64,000 nucleotides of DNA from Streptomyces sp. NBC_00708 (GCA_036226585.1 CP108997.1:186001-250000), one strand, 5' to 3'; positions 16,248 to 25,473 are shown, counted from the stretch's first letter. Numbers and translations are program-made. The notes: generated by a model not told the origin, from the letters alone.

Positions 16248-17540
16248 ATGCTGAGGAGAACGGCGTACGCGCTGCTCGTGCTCGCTCTCGCGGGCACGGC
16301 GACGGCCTGCGGCCGGTCGGCTCCCGATCCGGCCGCCGCCGCCGAGGCGCGCGGCCCGATCACGGTCTGGCTTTCCAACAACGCGCAGGAGGTGCAGTGG
16401 GGCAGGGCGATGGTCGCCGCCTGGAACAAGGACCATCCCGGCCAGCACGTCACCGCGCAGCAGATCCCGGCGGGCAAGACCTCCGAGGAGGCCATCAGCG
16501 CCTCGATCATCGCGGGGACGACGGCCTGTCTCGCCTTCAACACCTCGCCGGCGGCCGTGCCGACCTTCCAGAAGCAGAACGGCCTCGTCTCCCTGAGCGA
16601 CTTCCCGGACGGCGAGACGTACATCTCCGAGCGCGGCGGCGCCCTCACCGACCAGTACCGCTCGACCGACGGCGGTTTCTACCAGCTGCCGTGGAAGAGC
16701 AACCCGGTCATGATCCTCTACAACAAGAAGCTGTTCGCGAAGGCCGGTCTGGATCCCGAGCACCCGAAGCTCGCCACGTACAAGGACTTCCTCGACACCT
16801 CCCGGAAGCTCGTGCGCAGCGGCGCCGCGAAGGCGGCGATATGGCCCTCGCCGAGCAGTGACTTCTTCCAGCCCTGGTACGACTTCTACCCGGCGTTCGC
16901 CGCGCAGAGCGGCGGCAGGCAGCTGATCGAGAACGGCAGGCCGCAGTTCGACTCGGCGGCGGGCCGGCAGGTCGCGGCGTTCTGGCGCACGCTGTACGCG
17001 GAGAAGCTGGCGCCCCAGGAGCAGTACCCGGGCGACTCGCTCAACGACGGCAAGGCCGCCATGGCGACCGTGGGCCCGTGGGCGGTGGCCGCGTACAAGG
17101 ACAACGTGGACATCGGTGTGGCACCGGTGCCGACCGCCGACGGCGGGAGCGGCAAGCACTCCTTCAGCGACGAGAAGTCCGCGGCGATGTTCAGCTCCTG
17201 CGAGAACCGGGCCACGGCCTGGGATGTGCTGAAGTTCGCCACCTCCGCCGCCCAGGACGGGAAGTTCCTGGAGGCGACCGGGCAGATGCCGATGCGCGAG
17301 GACCTGACCGCCAAGTACCCCGGCTACTTCGCGAAGAACCCCATGTACAAGGCCTTCGCCGACCAGGCGGAGCGCGTCGTCGAGGTGCCGAACGTCCCGG
17401 GCTCCATCGACATCTGGCAGGCCTTCCGCGACGAGTGGACGAAGTCGGTGGTGTTCGGCCGCGAGTCCACGGACGCGGGGCTGCGCAACGCGTCGTCCGA
17501 GATCACCCACCTGCTGAACGAGTACGGGGACCCGTCATGA
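16248..17540 (+). CDS. Sugar-binding lipoprotein of CUT1 ABC importer
   Basis: 430 residues. A short signal peptide ends in a lipobox-like TATAC with Cys at about 21, so it should be lipid-anchored outside the membrane. The body (GPITVWLSNNAQEVQWGRAMVAAWNKDHPG...FYQLPWKSNPVMILYNKKLFAKAGLDP) is a family 1 solute-binding protein for oligosaccharides. It overlaps the first permease by ATGA. Substrate is inferred from the operon to be a mannoside. Confidence 0.9.
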   Translation: MLRRTAYALLVLALAGTATACGRSAPDPAAAAEARGPITVWLSNNAQEVQWGRAMVAAWNKDHPGQHVTAQQIPAGKTSEEAISASIIAGTTACLAFNTSPAAVPTFQKQNGLVSLSDFPDGETYISERGGALTDQYRSTDGGFYQLPWKSNPVMILYNKKLFAKAGLDPEHPKLATYKDFLDTSRKLVRSGAAKAAIWPSPSSDFFQPWYDFYPAFAAQSGGRQLIENGRPQFDSAAGRQVAAFWRTLYAEKLAPQEQYPGDSLNDGKAAMATVGPWAVAAYKDNVDIGVAPVPTADGGSGKHSFSDEKSAAMFSSCENRATAWDVLKFATSAAQDGKFLEATGQMPMREDLTAKYPGYFAKNPMYKAFADQAERVVEVPNVPGSIDIWQAFRDEWTKSVVFGRESTDAGLRNASSEITHLLNEYGDPS

Positions 17541-18475
17541 GCGTGAACCTGGACGCGGCGCCCGGCGCCGTACGTACGAGTGCGCCCGCTCCTCGCGGCA
17601 AGGCACGGCGTGGTCTGTCGCGGGCCGGCGCGCTGTTCGTGTCGCCGTATGTGCTGTTCCTCGTGGTGGTCTTCGCGGTCCCGCTGGTCTACACGGTGTG
17701 GATCTCCTTCCACCGCTTCTACTTCACCGCGCCGGGCACGGACATCGACTCGCCGTGGGTGGGTCTGTCGAACTACCGGGACGTGTTCACGGACCCGGTC
17801 GTCGGGCAGGCGTTCCTCAACATCCTGATCTTCCTCGTCATCAACGTGCCGCTGACGGTGGGCCTTTCGCTGGTCCTGGCGGCGGCGCTCAACTCGAAGA
17901 TCCGGGGGCGCGGGTTCTTCCGGGCCGCCTTCTACGTGCCGTATGTGACGGCGAGCGTGGCGCTGGTCGCGGTGTGGCAGTTCCTCTTCGGCTCGGACGG
18001 GTTCGTCAACCATCTGCTGGGCTCGCACGCCCCGGACCCGTCGTGGCTGGTCAACTCGCATCTCGCGATGCCGATGATCGCCGTGTTCGTGACCTGGAAG
18101 CAGCTCGGCTTCTTCGTGATGCTGTACCTGGCCTCGCTGCAGAACGTCGGCAAGGAGCTGTACGAGGCATCCGCCATGGACGGCGCGGGCAAGGTCCGGC
18201 AGTTCTTCTCGGTGACGGTTCCGGGCGTACGGCCGGCGACGACGCTCGTCGTGATCTACGCGATCATCACCGGCGCCAACCTGTTCAGCGAGCCGTATCT
18301 GCTGACCGGCGGCGGTGGCCCCGACCACGCGTCGACCTCGCCCGTCCTGCTGATGTACCAGAAGGGCATCGAGCAGGGGCACCCCGACTTCGCGGCGGCG
18401 CTGGGCGTCGTCCTCGTCGCCTTCGTGATGGTCGTGTCGATCGCCGCCCGCAAGCTGACCGAGAGGGGCGACTGA
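17537..18475 (+). CDS. CUT1 sugar ABC permease 1
   Basis: 312 residues, ATG 17537 overlapping the previous stop. After a basic cytoplasmic leader there are six hydrophobic helices starting with LFVSPYVLFLVVVFAVPLVYTVWISF. The EAA loop (LYEASAMDGAGKVRQFFSVTVPGVRP, about 210-235) is the contact for the ATPase. It is MalF/UgpA-like. No ATPase gene is present in the operon; Streptomyces importers of this type commonly share MsiK. Confidence 0.9.
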   Translation: MSVNLDAAPGAVRTSAPAPRGKARRGLSRAGALFVSPYVLFLVVVFAVPLVYTVWISFHRFYFTAPGTDIDSPWVGLSNYRDVFTDPVVGQAFLNILIFLVINVPLTVGLSLVLAAALNSKIRGRGFFRAAFYVPYVTASVALVAVWQFLFGSDGFVNHLLGSHAPDPSWLVNSHLAMPMIAVFVTWKQLGFFVMLYLASLQNVGKELYEASAMDGAGKVRQFFSVTVPGVRPATTLVVIYAIITGANLFSEPYLLTGGGGPDHASTSPVLLMYQKGIEQGHPDFAAALGVVLVAFVMVVSIAARKLTERGD

Positions 18476-18476
18476 C

Positions 18477-19334
18477 ATGAGCGCCACCACACCGAGGCCC
18501 ACCCGCCGGTTGTCCGCCGGGAGCGCCGTCCGCTACGTCCTGCTGTCGCTCGGCGCCGTCGCCTTCCTGTTCCCCTTCTACTACATGGTCGTCGGCTCGC
18601 TGCGCGGGCAGACGGTCGGTGATCTGTCGGCGGCGGTCCCCTCGGGGCTGACCGGTGACAACTACGCGGCGGTCAACAGCGCGATCTCGCTGGGGCGGTC
18701 CCTGCTCAACTCGGGGATCATGACCATCGGGGTGCTGCTCTGCACGCTGGTGTTCGGCGTGCTCGCCGGGTACGCGCTGGCGCAGCTCCGCTTCCGGGGC
18801 AAGGGAGCGGTCTTCGCTGCCCTCCTCCTCGTACAGATGATCCCGTTCCAGCTGCTGACCCTGCCGCTGTACGTGCTCGTCGTCCGCGACTACGGGCTCG
18901 GCGACAACTACCTGGGCATGATCCTGCCGTTCGCGATCAACTCGACGGCCGTGTTCCTCTTCCGCCAGTTCTTCGCGCAGATGCCGCAGTCCCTCTTCGA
19001 GGCGGCGCGCATCGACGGCGCGAGCGAGCTGCGCATCCTGTGGAGGATCGCGCTGCCGATGGCCCGGCCCGCCGTGCTGACCGCGCTGCTGCTGACGTTC
19101 ATCGGGCCCTGGAACGAGTTCCTGTGGCCGTTCCTCGTCACCAAGGACGCCGACATGCAGCCGCTGGCCGTCTCGCTCGCGAGCTTCCTCTCCAATCTTC
19201 AGGGCACGGTGGCCAACCCGGCCGGTGCCCTGCTGGCCGGCGCCTGTGTGCTGGCCCTCCCCGCGGTGGTCCTGTTCCTCCTGTTCCAGCGCCACTTCAC
19301 CTCTACCGACATCGACTCCGGAGTAAAGGGCTGA
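18477..19334 (+). CDS. CUT1 sugar ABC permease 2
   Basis: 285 residues, one base after the previous stop. Six membrane segments and the EAA loop LFEAARIDGASELRILWRIALPMARPAVLTA (about 174-205) mark it as the MalG-like partner. TFIGPWNEFLWPFL is typical of the family. With the 16248 and 17537 products it forms the membrane part of an oligosaccharide importer. Confidence 0.9.
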   Translation: MSATTPRPTRRLSAGSAVRYVLLSLGAVAFLFPFYYMVVGSLRGQTVGDLSAAVPSGLTGDNYAAVNSAISLGRSLLNSGIMTIGVLLCTLVFGVLAGYALAQLRFRGKGAVFAALLLVQMIPFQLLTLPLYVLVVRDYGLGDNYLGMILPFAINSTAVFLFRQFFAQMPQSLFEAARIDGASELRILWRIALPMARPAVLTALLLTFIGPWNEFLWPFLVTKDADMQPLAVSLASFLSNLQGTVANPAGALLAGACVLALPAVVLFLLFQRHFTSTDIDSGVKG

Positions 19335-19339
19335 ACCCC

Positions 19340-20416
19340 ATGAGCACCACCACCGCCACCCGCATCCCGTACCGCATGGTCCGCAAGGGCGTCGTCATGT
19401 CTCCCCTGGCCGGTGAGGCGAACGAGGTCGAGGGAGTCCTGAACCCCGCCTCCGGCCGCACCCCCGACGGCACGCTGCACCTGCTGCCGCGTCTGGTCGC
19501 CGAGGGCAACGTCTCCCGTGTCGGCCTCGCCGAGGTGACCTTCGACGAGGCGGGCGTGCCGAACGGCGTCGAGCGCCGCGGCACCGTCCTCTCCCCCGAC
19601 GAGGGCTGGGAGCGCGGCAAGAACAACGCCGGCGTCGAGGACCCGCGCGTCACCTGGATACCGTCGCTCGGCAAGCACGTCATGAGTTACGTGGCCTACG
19701 GTCCGCTCGGCCCGAAGCCGGCGCTCGCCGTCTCGGAGAACCTCACCGACTGGACGCGTCTCGGGCCGATCCAGTTCGCCTACCAGCCGGACCTGGACAC
19801 CGACCTCAACCTGTTCCCGAACAAGGACGTCGTCCACTTCCCCGAGCCGGTCCCGGGCCCGGACGGCGAGCCGGCGTACGCGATGCTGCACCGCCCGATG
19901 TGGGACCTGGGCTGGTTCCGCCCGGGTGAGGGCGTGCACCTGCCTGCCGGGGTCACCGACGAGCGGCCCGGCATCTGGATCAGCTATGTGCCGGCCGCCG
20001 AGGTGGAGGCCGACATCACCGCGCTGACCCGGCCGCGCGACCACCGGCTGCTGGCCCTGTCCGAGTTCCCCTGGGAGTCCCTGAAGATCGGCGGAGGCCC
20101 CGCGCCGATCCGGGTGCCGGAGGGCTGGCTGCTCATCCACCACGGTGTGTCCGGTTCCATCGAGGACCCGTGGGCGCAGAACCAGGACGTGTCCTACGCG
20201 GCCGGCGCGATGATCCTCGACCCCGCCGACCCGTCCCGCGTCCTCGCCCGCTCCGACCAGCCGCTGATGGCGCCGGAGACCGAGGAAGAGCGCTCGGGCA
20301 CCGTCCCGAACGTCGTCTTCCCGACGGCGATCGAGGAGATCGACGGCGAGCTGTACGTGTTCTACGGCATGGCCGACGCGCACATCGGCGTGGCCCTCCT
20401 GGAGCGCACGCCATGA
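19340..20416 (+). CDS. GH130 mannoside phosphorylase-like enzyme
   Basis: 358 residues, five bases after the permease stop. The GH130 five-bladed beta-propeller pattern is visible, with catalytic-loop motif GVEDPRV (Asp101 as presumed proton donor). GH130 enzymes mostly phosphorolyse beta-mannosides to alpha-mannose-1-phosphate; some are beta-1,2-mannosidases. A phosphomannomutase at the operon end favours phosphorolysis. No signal peptide, so it acts in the cytoplasm on imported substrate. The exact linkage cannot be read from sequence alone. Confidence 0.75.
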   Translation: MSTTTATRIPYRMVRKGVVMSPLAGEANEVEGVLNPASGRTPDGTLHLLPRLVAEGNVSRVGLAEVTFDEAGVPNGVERRGTVLSPDEGWERGKNNAGVEDPRVTWIPSLGKHVMSYVAYGPLGPKPALAVSENLTDWTRLGPIQFAYQPDLDTDLNLFPNKDVVHFPEPVPGPDGEPAYAMLHRPMWDLGWFRPGEGVHLPAGVTDERPGIWISYVPAAEVEADITALTRPRDHRLLALSEFPWESLKIGGGPAPIRVPEGWLLIHHGVSGSIEDPWAQNQDVSYAAGAMILDPADPSRVLARSDQPLMAPETEEERSGTVPNVVFPTAIEEIDGELYVFYGMADAHIGVALLERTP

Positions 20417-21648
20417 CCGACGGCGCCCTCGGTATCGGCCTGGCCGGCTGCGGCGGGTTCGCGGAGTTCGTCCTGGACGCCGTGGCCGGGCTGCCCGGTC
20501 TGCGGCTCGCGGCGGTCGCCGATCCGTCGCGGGAGCGGGCCCGGCTGCTCGGTGAGCGGCACGGCGTCCCGGCGCTCGGTTCGCTGGACGACCTCCTGGA
20601 GCGGGAGGACGTGGCGGCGGTACTGATCGCCACGCCGCCCGCCACGCATGCCGCGATGGCCACGGCCGCGCTGCGCGCGGGGCGCCATGTCTTCTGCGAG
20701 AAGCCTCTCGCCACCACGGCCGAGGACGCCTCGGCGGTCGTCCACGAGGCGCGGCTCGCCGGGCGTGCCCTGGTCGTGGACCATGTGCTGCGCTACAACC
20801 CGCTGCTGCGGGCCGTGGAGCGGCTGACCGCGCGGGGGCTGCTCGCGCCGCCGCGCCGGTTCCTGTTCGAGAACGACGCGTCCGACGAGGACCTGGGGCC
20901 CGGTCACTGGTTCTGGGACCCGGCGCACAGCGGCGGCATCTTCATCGAGCACGGCGTCCACTTCTTCGACGCCGCCCGCGCGCTGCTGGGCTCCGACCCG
21001 TTGAGCGTGCGGGCCACCGCGGTCGCCCGTCCGGGCGGCCCGGTCGACATGGTCAGCGCCGATGTCGTGCACCCCGGGGGCGTGCTCGCCTCGCACCTGC
21101 ACTCCTTCACCCATGCCCATCGCGCCGAGCGGCAGCTGATGCGCCTGGACCACGGGTTCGCGGAAACGCGGATCACCGGCTGGATCCCCGTGCACGCGGA
21201 GATCACGGCGTGGGTGGACGAGGCGGGTGCCCGTGCCTGGCAGGACCTGCCCCGGCTGCGGGACGACCTGCTGGCCGTCGAGGGGTTCCGGCCCGGCGGC
21301 GGCGAACGGCTCGCCGTGCACGTGGAGCGGAACGCCGGGTCCGCCGCGCCGGCCCGGGGCCGGGGCGAGGAGCGGACCGTCCCGCACCGGGTCACCGCCG
21401 TCCTGGACCTCGGCGGCGAGGCGCGCAAGCCGTACGTGTACGCGCAGAGCGTGCGCGCGGCGATGGCCGACCTGGTGCGCTCGGCCCGTGAGGGCACGGC
21501 TCCGGTGGCCGGCCCGGTCAGCGGGTTCGCGGCGGTCGCGGTCGCCGAGGCGGCCACGATCGCCGCCGCGACGGGCGCCGAGCGGAGCGTCCTGTCCCCC
21601 GGCCCCGCCCTCTCCCGGCCCGCCCTCTCCCGGGGGGTGTCCGCATGA
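20413..21648 (+). CDS. Gfo/Idh/MocA-family oxidoreductase
   Basis: 411 residues, ATGA overlap with GH130. The N-terminal Rossmann fold has a G-L-A-G-C-G-G-F version of the dinucleotide loop, followed by LIATPPATHAAMATAALRAGRHVFCEKPLA with EKP at 96-98, the family hallmark. The C-terminal domain carries the substrate site (HWFWDPAHSGGIFIEHGVHFFD). Members oxidise or epimerise sugars and inositols with NAD(P). In this operon it may process the aglycone or free sugar released by the glycosidases. Confidence 0.85.
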   Translation: MTDGALGIGLAGCGGFAEFVLDAVAGLPGLRLAAVADPSRERARLLGERHGVPALGSLDDLLEREDVAAVLIATPPATHAAMATAALRAGRHVFCEKPLATTAEDASAVVHEARLAGRALVVDHVLRYNPLLRAVERLTARGLLAPPRRFLFENDASDEDLGPGHWFWDPAHSGGIFIEHGVHFFDAARALLGSDPLSVRATAVARPGGPVDMVSADVVHPGGVLASHLHSFTHAHRAERQLMRLDHGFAETRITGWIPVHAEITAWVDEAGARAWQDLPRLRDDLLAVEGFRPGGGERLAVHVERNAGSAAPARGRGEERTVPHRVTAVLDLGGEARKPYVYAQSVRAAMADLVRSAREGTAPVAGPVSGFAAVAVAEAATIAAATGAERSVLSPGPALSRPALSRGVSA

Positions 21649-23252
21649 GCTGGTGGCAGGACATGGTGTGCTACGAGGTCCACCCCCGGGCCTTCGCCGA
21701 CGCGAACGGGGACGGGACCGGCGATCTGGCGGGCCTGACCGCGCGCCTGGAGCACATCAGGGACCTGGGCGCGGACGCCGTGTGGTGCACCCCGTTCTAT
21801 CCGTCCCCGCTGGCCGACGGCGGCTACGACATCTCCGACTACACGGGGGTGGCGCCGGACCTGGGCACCGACGCGGACGCCGCCCGGCTGACCGCCCGCG
21901 CCCATGAACTGGGCCTCAAGCTGATCGTCGACCTCGTCCCGAACCACACCTCCGACCGCCACCCGTGGTTCCTGGACGCCCTCGCGGCGGGCCCGGGATC
22001 GGCGGAGCGGGAGAGGTACCTGTTCCGCAACGGCCGGGGCGAGGCGGGCGAACTGCCGCCCAATGACTGGCAGTCGGCGTTCGGCGGGCCCGCCTGGACG
22101 CGCGTCGCGGACGGCGAGTGGTACTGCCATCTGCACGCCCCCGAACAGCCCGACCTCAACTGGCGCGACCCGAAGGTGCGTGACGCCTTCACCCATGTGC
22201 TCCGCTACTGGCTCGACCGGGGCGTGGACGGCTTCCGGGTGGATGTGGCACACGCCCTGTTCAAGGCGGAGGGCCTGCCGGACGCGGGACCCGGGCAGCA
22301 CACCGACCCACTGCGCAACCACCTCATGCCGTACTACGACCAGGAGGAGCTGCACCCGCTCTACCGCGAGTGGCGGGCGCTGCTCGACACCCATCCGGCG
22401 CCCCCGGGTGCGGTGGCACCGCACGACCGGGTGATGGTCGCGGAGTCGGCCGTCTTCGACCCGGAACGGCTGGCCCGCTACATCAGGCCCGACGAGATGC
22501 ACCAGGCCTTCAACTTCGCGTTCCTGGAGGCGGCGTGGGACCCGGCGGAGCTGCGCCGGGTCATCGACGACTCGTTCGGTGTGCCGGGCGCGGCCGTCAC
22601 CTGGCTGCTCTCCAGCCATGACGCGGTGCGGCCGGTCACCCGGTACGGCTCCCTCGCGCGGGCCCGTGCCGCCGCGCTGCTGATGCTGGCGCTGCCGGGG
22701 TCCGCGTACCTCTACCAGGGCGAGGAGCTGGGCCTGCCCCAGGCCGAGGTGCCCGTCGACCGCATCCGCGACCCGCTGTGGGAGCGGTCGGGCCGCACGG
22801 AACGCGGGCGCGACGGGGCGAGGGTGCCGCTGCCCTGGTCCGGTGAGCGGGCACCGTACGGCTTCACCACGGCGGACGCCGGGGACACCTGGTTGCCGCA
22901 GCCCGGGGACTGGGCCGGACTCACCGTCGCCGCGCAGGAGGCGGACCCCGGCTCCACGCTCGCCCTGTACCGGGCGGCTCTGCGGCTGCGGCGCGCCCAT
23001 CCCGCACCGGACCCGGCGGCCCCGCCCGTCTGGCTGTCGGCACCGGGCGCGCCCGTACTGGCCTTCCGGCGCGGAGAGTTGGCGTGTGCGGTCAACCTGG
23101 GCGCCGAGCGCGTCCGTATGCCGGGCCGCCCGCTCCTCGCCAGCGGGCCGCTCGACGGGGGCGCGCTGCCGCCCGACACGGCCGTGTGGTTCCTCGCCCC
23201 GGCTTCCTCCCGTACCGCTCATGGAGACACCGATGACGACGCACGCGACTGA
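21645..23252 (+). CDS. GH13 alpha-glucosidase-like hydrolase
   Basis: 535 residues, ATGA overlap with the preceding gene, no signal peptide. The TIM-barrel regions are clear: DLVPNHTSDRHPWF, GFRVDVAH (nucleophile Asp200), VMVAESAV (acid/base Glu267) and LLSSHDAVR (stabiliser Asp326). The last motif has Ser324 where N-H-D is usual. It resembles cytoplasmic oligo-1,6-glucosidase/alpha-glucosidase enzymes. It suggests that the imported substrate also has an alpha-glucosyl or similar linkage. Confidence 0.85.
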   Translation: MSWWQDMVCYEVHPRAFADANGDGTGDLAGLTARLEHIRDLGADAVWCTPFYPSPLADGGYDISDYTGVAPDLGTDADAARLTARAHELGLKLIVDLVPNHTSDRHPWFLDALAAGPGSAERERYLFRNGRGEAGELPPNDWQSAFGGPAWTRVADGEWYCHLHAPEQPDLNWRDPKVRDAFTHVLRYWLDRGVDGFRVDVAHALFKAEGLPDAGPGQHTDPLRNHLMPYYDQEELHPLYREWRALLDTHPAPPGAVAPHDRVMVAESAVFDPERLARYIRPDEMHQAFNFAFLEAAWDPAELRRVIDDSFGVPGAAVTWLLSSHDAVRPVTRYGSLARARAAALLMLALPGSAYLYQGEELGLPQAEVPVDRIRDPLWERSGRTERGRDGARVPLPWSGERAPYGFTTADAGDTWLPQPGDWAGLTVAAQEADPGSTLALYRAALRLRRAHPAPDPAAPPVWLSAPGAPVLAFRRGELACAVNLGAERVRMPGRPLLASGPLDGGALPPDTAVWFLAPASSRTAHGDTDDDARD

Positions 23253-24633
23253 CCCGACGCCCCGGACCGACCTGTCCGGGCTCGTCAAGGCGTACGACGT
23301 GCGCGGGGTGGTGCCGGACCAGTGGGACGAGTCGACGGCGGAGCTGTTCGGTGCCGCGTTCGTGCGGGTCACCGGGGCCGGGGCGATCGTGACGGGCCAT
23401 GACATGCGGCCTTCCTCCCCCGGTCTGGCCCGTGCCTTCGCCCGCGGCGCCACCGCGCAGGGCGCGGATGTCACGGAGACCGGCCTCTGCTCGACGGACC
23501 AGCTGTACTACGCGTCCGGGTCGCTCGGACTCCCCGGCGCCATGTTCACCGCCTCCCACAACCCGGCCCGGTACAACGGCATCAAGCTGTGCCGGGCCGG
23601 TGCGGAGCCGGTGGGCCAGGACACCGGCCTCGCCGGGATCCGGGCGCTCGTGGAGCGGTGGACGGACCACGGCGCGCCGGCCCCGGCCGCCCGCGCGGGC
23701 AACCTCACCGCGCAGGACACCCTGGCCGGATACGCCGCGTACCTCCACTCCCTGGTGGACCTGTCGTCGATCCGCCCGCTGAAGGTGGTGGTGGACGCGG
23801 GCAACGGCATGGGCGGCCACACGGTCCCGACGGTGCTCGCGGGGCTGCCGCTGACGGTCGTGCCGATGTACTTCGAGCTCGACGGTACGTTCCCGAACCA
23901 CGAGGCCAATCCGCTGGAGCCGGCGAACATCGCCGATCTCCGGGCCCGGGTGCGCGCCGAGGGCGCCGATCTCGGGCTCGCTTTCGAGGGCGACGCGGAC
24001 CGCTGCTTCGTCGTCGACGAGAACGGCGACCCGGTCCCGCCGTCGGCCATCACGGCCCTGGTCGCCTCGCGCGAGCTGGCGCGGCACCCCGGTGCCACGG
24101 TCATCCACAACCTCATCACGTCCCGCGCGGTACCGGAGGTGATCCGTGAGGCGGGCGGCACCCCGGTCCGCACGCGGGTCGGCCACTCCTTCATCAAGGC
24201 GGAAATGGCCCGCACCGGGGCCGTGTTCGGCGGCGAGCACTCCGCGCACTACTACTTCCGCGACTTCTGGAACGCGGACACGGGCATGCTGGCCGCCCTG
24301 CACGTCCTCGCCGCCCTCGGCACCCAGGACGGCCCGCTGTCGTCACTGACCAGCCACTTCGAGCGGTACGCCGCGTCGGGCGAGATCAACTCGGCCGTCG
24401 GCGACCAGACCGCTCGTACCGCCGCCGTACGCGCGGCGTGGGAGTCCCGCCCCGGCGTCACGGCGGACACCCTCGACGGCCTCACCATCGGCGGCGCGGA
24501 CTGGTGGTTCAACCTCCGCCCGTCCAACACGGAACCGCTGCTGCGGCTCAACGTGGAGGCGCGCACGGAAGACCTCATGTGCGCGGTACGGGACGAGGTG
24601 CTGGCGACAGTACGGGGGATCCAGCCAAGGTGA
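23233..24633 (+). CDS. manB: Phosphomannomutase/phosphoglucomutase, 3' end rewritten by transposon
   Basis: 466 residues from ATG 23233 (GGAG six bases upstream; the 5' end overlaps GH13 by 20 bases). Motifs: TASHNP with phosphoserine Ser108, FEGDADRCF metal loop, GGEHSAHYYF sugar loop and RPSNTEPLLRL phosphate loop. It interconverts mannose-1- and mannose-6-phosphate, closing the GH130 route. The final codons G-I-Q-P-R-stop are encoded by the inverted repeat of a Tn3-type element; joining the sequence across the element gives V-R-E-G-stop. All catalytic motifs are intact, so activity is probably kept. Confidence 0.9.
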   Translation: MTTHATDPTPRTDLSGLVKAYDVRGVVPDQWDESTAELFGAAFVRVTGAGAIVTGHDMRPSSPGLARAFARGATAQGADVTETGLCSTDQLYYASGSLGLPGAMFTASHNPARYNGIKLCRAGAEPVGQDTGLAGIRALVERWTDHGAPAPAARAGNLTAQDTLAGYAAYLHSLVDLSSIRPLKVVVDAGNGMGGHTVPTVLAGLPLTVVPMYFELDGTFPNHEANPLEPANIADLRARVRAEGADLGLAFEGDADRCFVVDENGDPVPPSAITALVASRELARHPGATVIHNLITSRAVPEVIREAGGTPVRTRVGHSFIKAEMARTGAVFGGEHSAHYYFRDFWNADTGMLAALHVLAALGTQDGPLSSLTSHFERYAASGEINSAVGDQTARTAAVRAAWESRPGVTADTLDGLTIGGADWWFNLRPSNTEPLLRLNVEARTEDLMCAVRDEVLATVRGIQPR

Positions 24634-24653
24634 GCCCAAAAGGGGCAGTGGAT
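24616..24653 (+). repeat. Left inverted repeat of Tn3-type element
   Basis: Core TCCAGCCAAGGTGAGCCC followed by AAAAGGGGCAGTG, identical to the right end. It starts GGGATCC where the right end starts GGGGGTCC. Homology extends inward to GATCTTGA (24654-24661). The target copy TACGG is at 24611-24615. Confidence 0.9.
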
Positions 24654-24661
24654 GATCTTGA

Positions 24662-25038
24662 GGTGAAGCAGCCCGCCCCCTGATCTCAGAACGTCCTCCT
24701 TCCCACTGCCGGGACCGCCGGAATCTTGGTCATGCCGAATGACGACAGCCAAGAGCCAGTCGTGGTGAGCCGTATGGTCCCTGGGATCGACGGCCCGGTG
24801 ACGTTCCATGACGGCCCGGTGGATCGGGAGAGCGCGACGCAGCCTTCGAGGTCGTGCGGTTCACGGGCGCGGAGGAGAGCGACATCCTCCATGCAGCTGG
24901 CTGGTGGCCAGACAAGGGGCCATTTCCCCGCGCTGGCGGACCGCGGCGAGCCATTGAGTGGTGTGCATCGTGAAGTGGCAGGTCACGATGCACACCACTC
25001 ATAGGGACACCCCCCGAGGGCTCGTCGGTGTCGGGCGG
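24662..25038. other. Gene-poor left part of transposon
   Basis: No intact gene. Bases 24732-24860 in one plus frame and 24840-24972 in the next (ending AIEWCAS-stop) look protein-like, which may be a frameshifted gene remnant, but I do not recognise it. The segment ends in a strong inverted repeat. Confidence 0.35.
24956..25000. terminator. 18-bp perfect inverted repeat
   Basis: GAGTGGTGTGCATCGTGA (24956-24973) pairs exactly with TCACGATGCACACCACTC (24983-25000) around a 9-base loop. It lies 38 bases beyond the 3' end of the lipoprotein gene, so it may terminate the sigma-factor operon. It is less GC-rich than usual Streptomyces terminators, so a protein-binding site is an alternative. Confidence 0.6.
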
Positions 25039-25473
25039 TCAGGGGCAGAAGGACGCCTTCACCGCGGCGACGATGACGGCTCCCTGCTCGGGGGTGAGGG
25101 TGACGCTGCCGCCGCTGAAGCGCTGCGCGACGTTGTTGGCGAGGGTGGTGTCGTCCTCTCCGGCCTTGATCTCCTGGCAGACGCTGAGGGCCTTGCCGAT
25201 GGCCTTGGCCTGGTCGGCGGCGAGGGCGGGGTCGACGGCCTTCAGGGCGGCGGTCAGCCCTGCGGTCTGGGCGACGGGACGCTGCCGACGGCCGGTGCGC
25301 TGGATGCCGGGGAGGCGGCGCTGCTGGCCGGGGCCCGCGCTGGTGGTGGCGGGTGCGGGCGCGACGGGGGCGCTGCTGGTGGCGGAGGCGCTGCCGCTGC
25401 CGTCGTCGTCGCAGGCGGTCAGGGTGAGGAGTGCGGCGGCGGTCAGGCCGACCGTGAGAAGTCGGAGTCTCAT
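25039..25473 (-). CDS. Secreted lipoprotein, DUF732-like
   Basis: 144 residues from ATG 25473. A signal peptide ends at the lipobox LTAC (Cys about 22), followed by an acidic and Ser/Ala/Pro-rich linker. The C-terminal 65 residues (LKAVDPALAADQAKAIGKALSVCQEIKAG...VTLTPEQGAVIVAAVKASFCP) have the two-cysteine, helical look of DUF732 exported proteins. It is the third gene of the sigma/PASTA operon, 325 bp after the second, and could be a regulon member or extracytoplasmic sensor. Confidence 0.65.
   Translation of the reverse strand: MRLRLLTVGLTAAALLTLTACDDDGSGSASATSSAPVAPAPATTSAGPGQQRRLPGIQRTGRRQRPVAQTAGLTAALKAVDPALAADQAKAIGKALSVCQEIKAGEDDTTLANNVAQRFSGGSVTLTPEQGAVIVAAVKASFCP

Noticed and set aside
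20904..23474. An 856-codon minus-strand frame over the oxidoreductase and GH13 genes
   Set aside because: No domain signature; the plus-strand genes have all catalytic motifs.
24726..25004. A 92-residue open frame at the left end of the transposon
   Set aside because: Only part of it looks protein-like and the better reading changes frame; reported as a possible remnant, not a gene.
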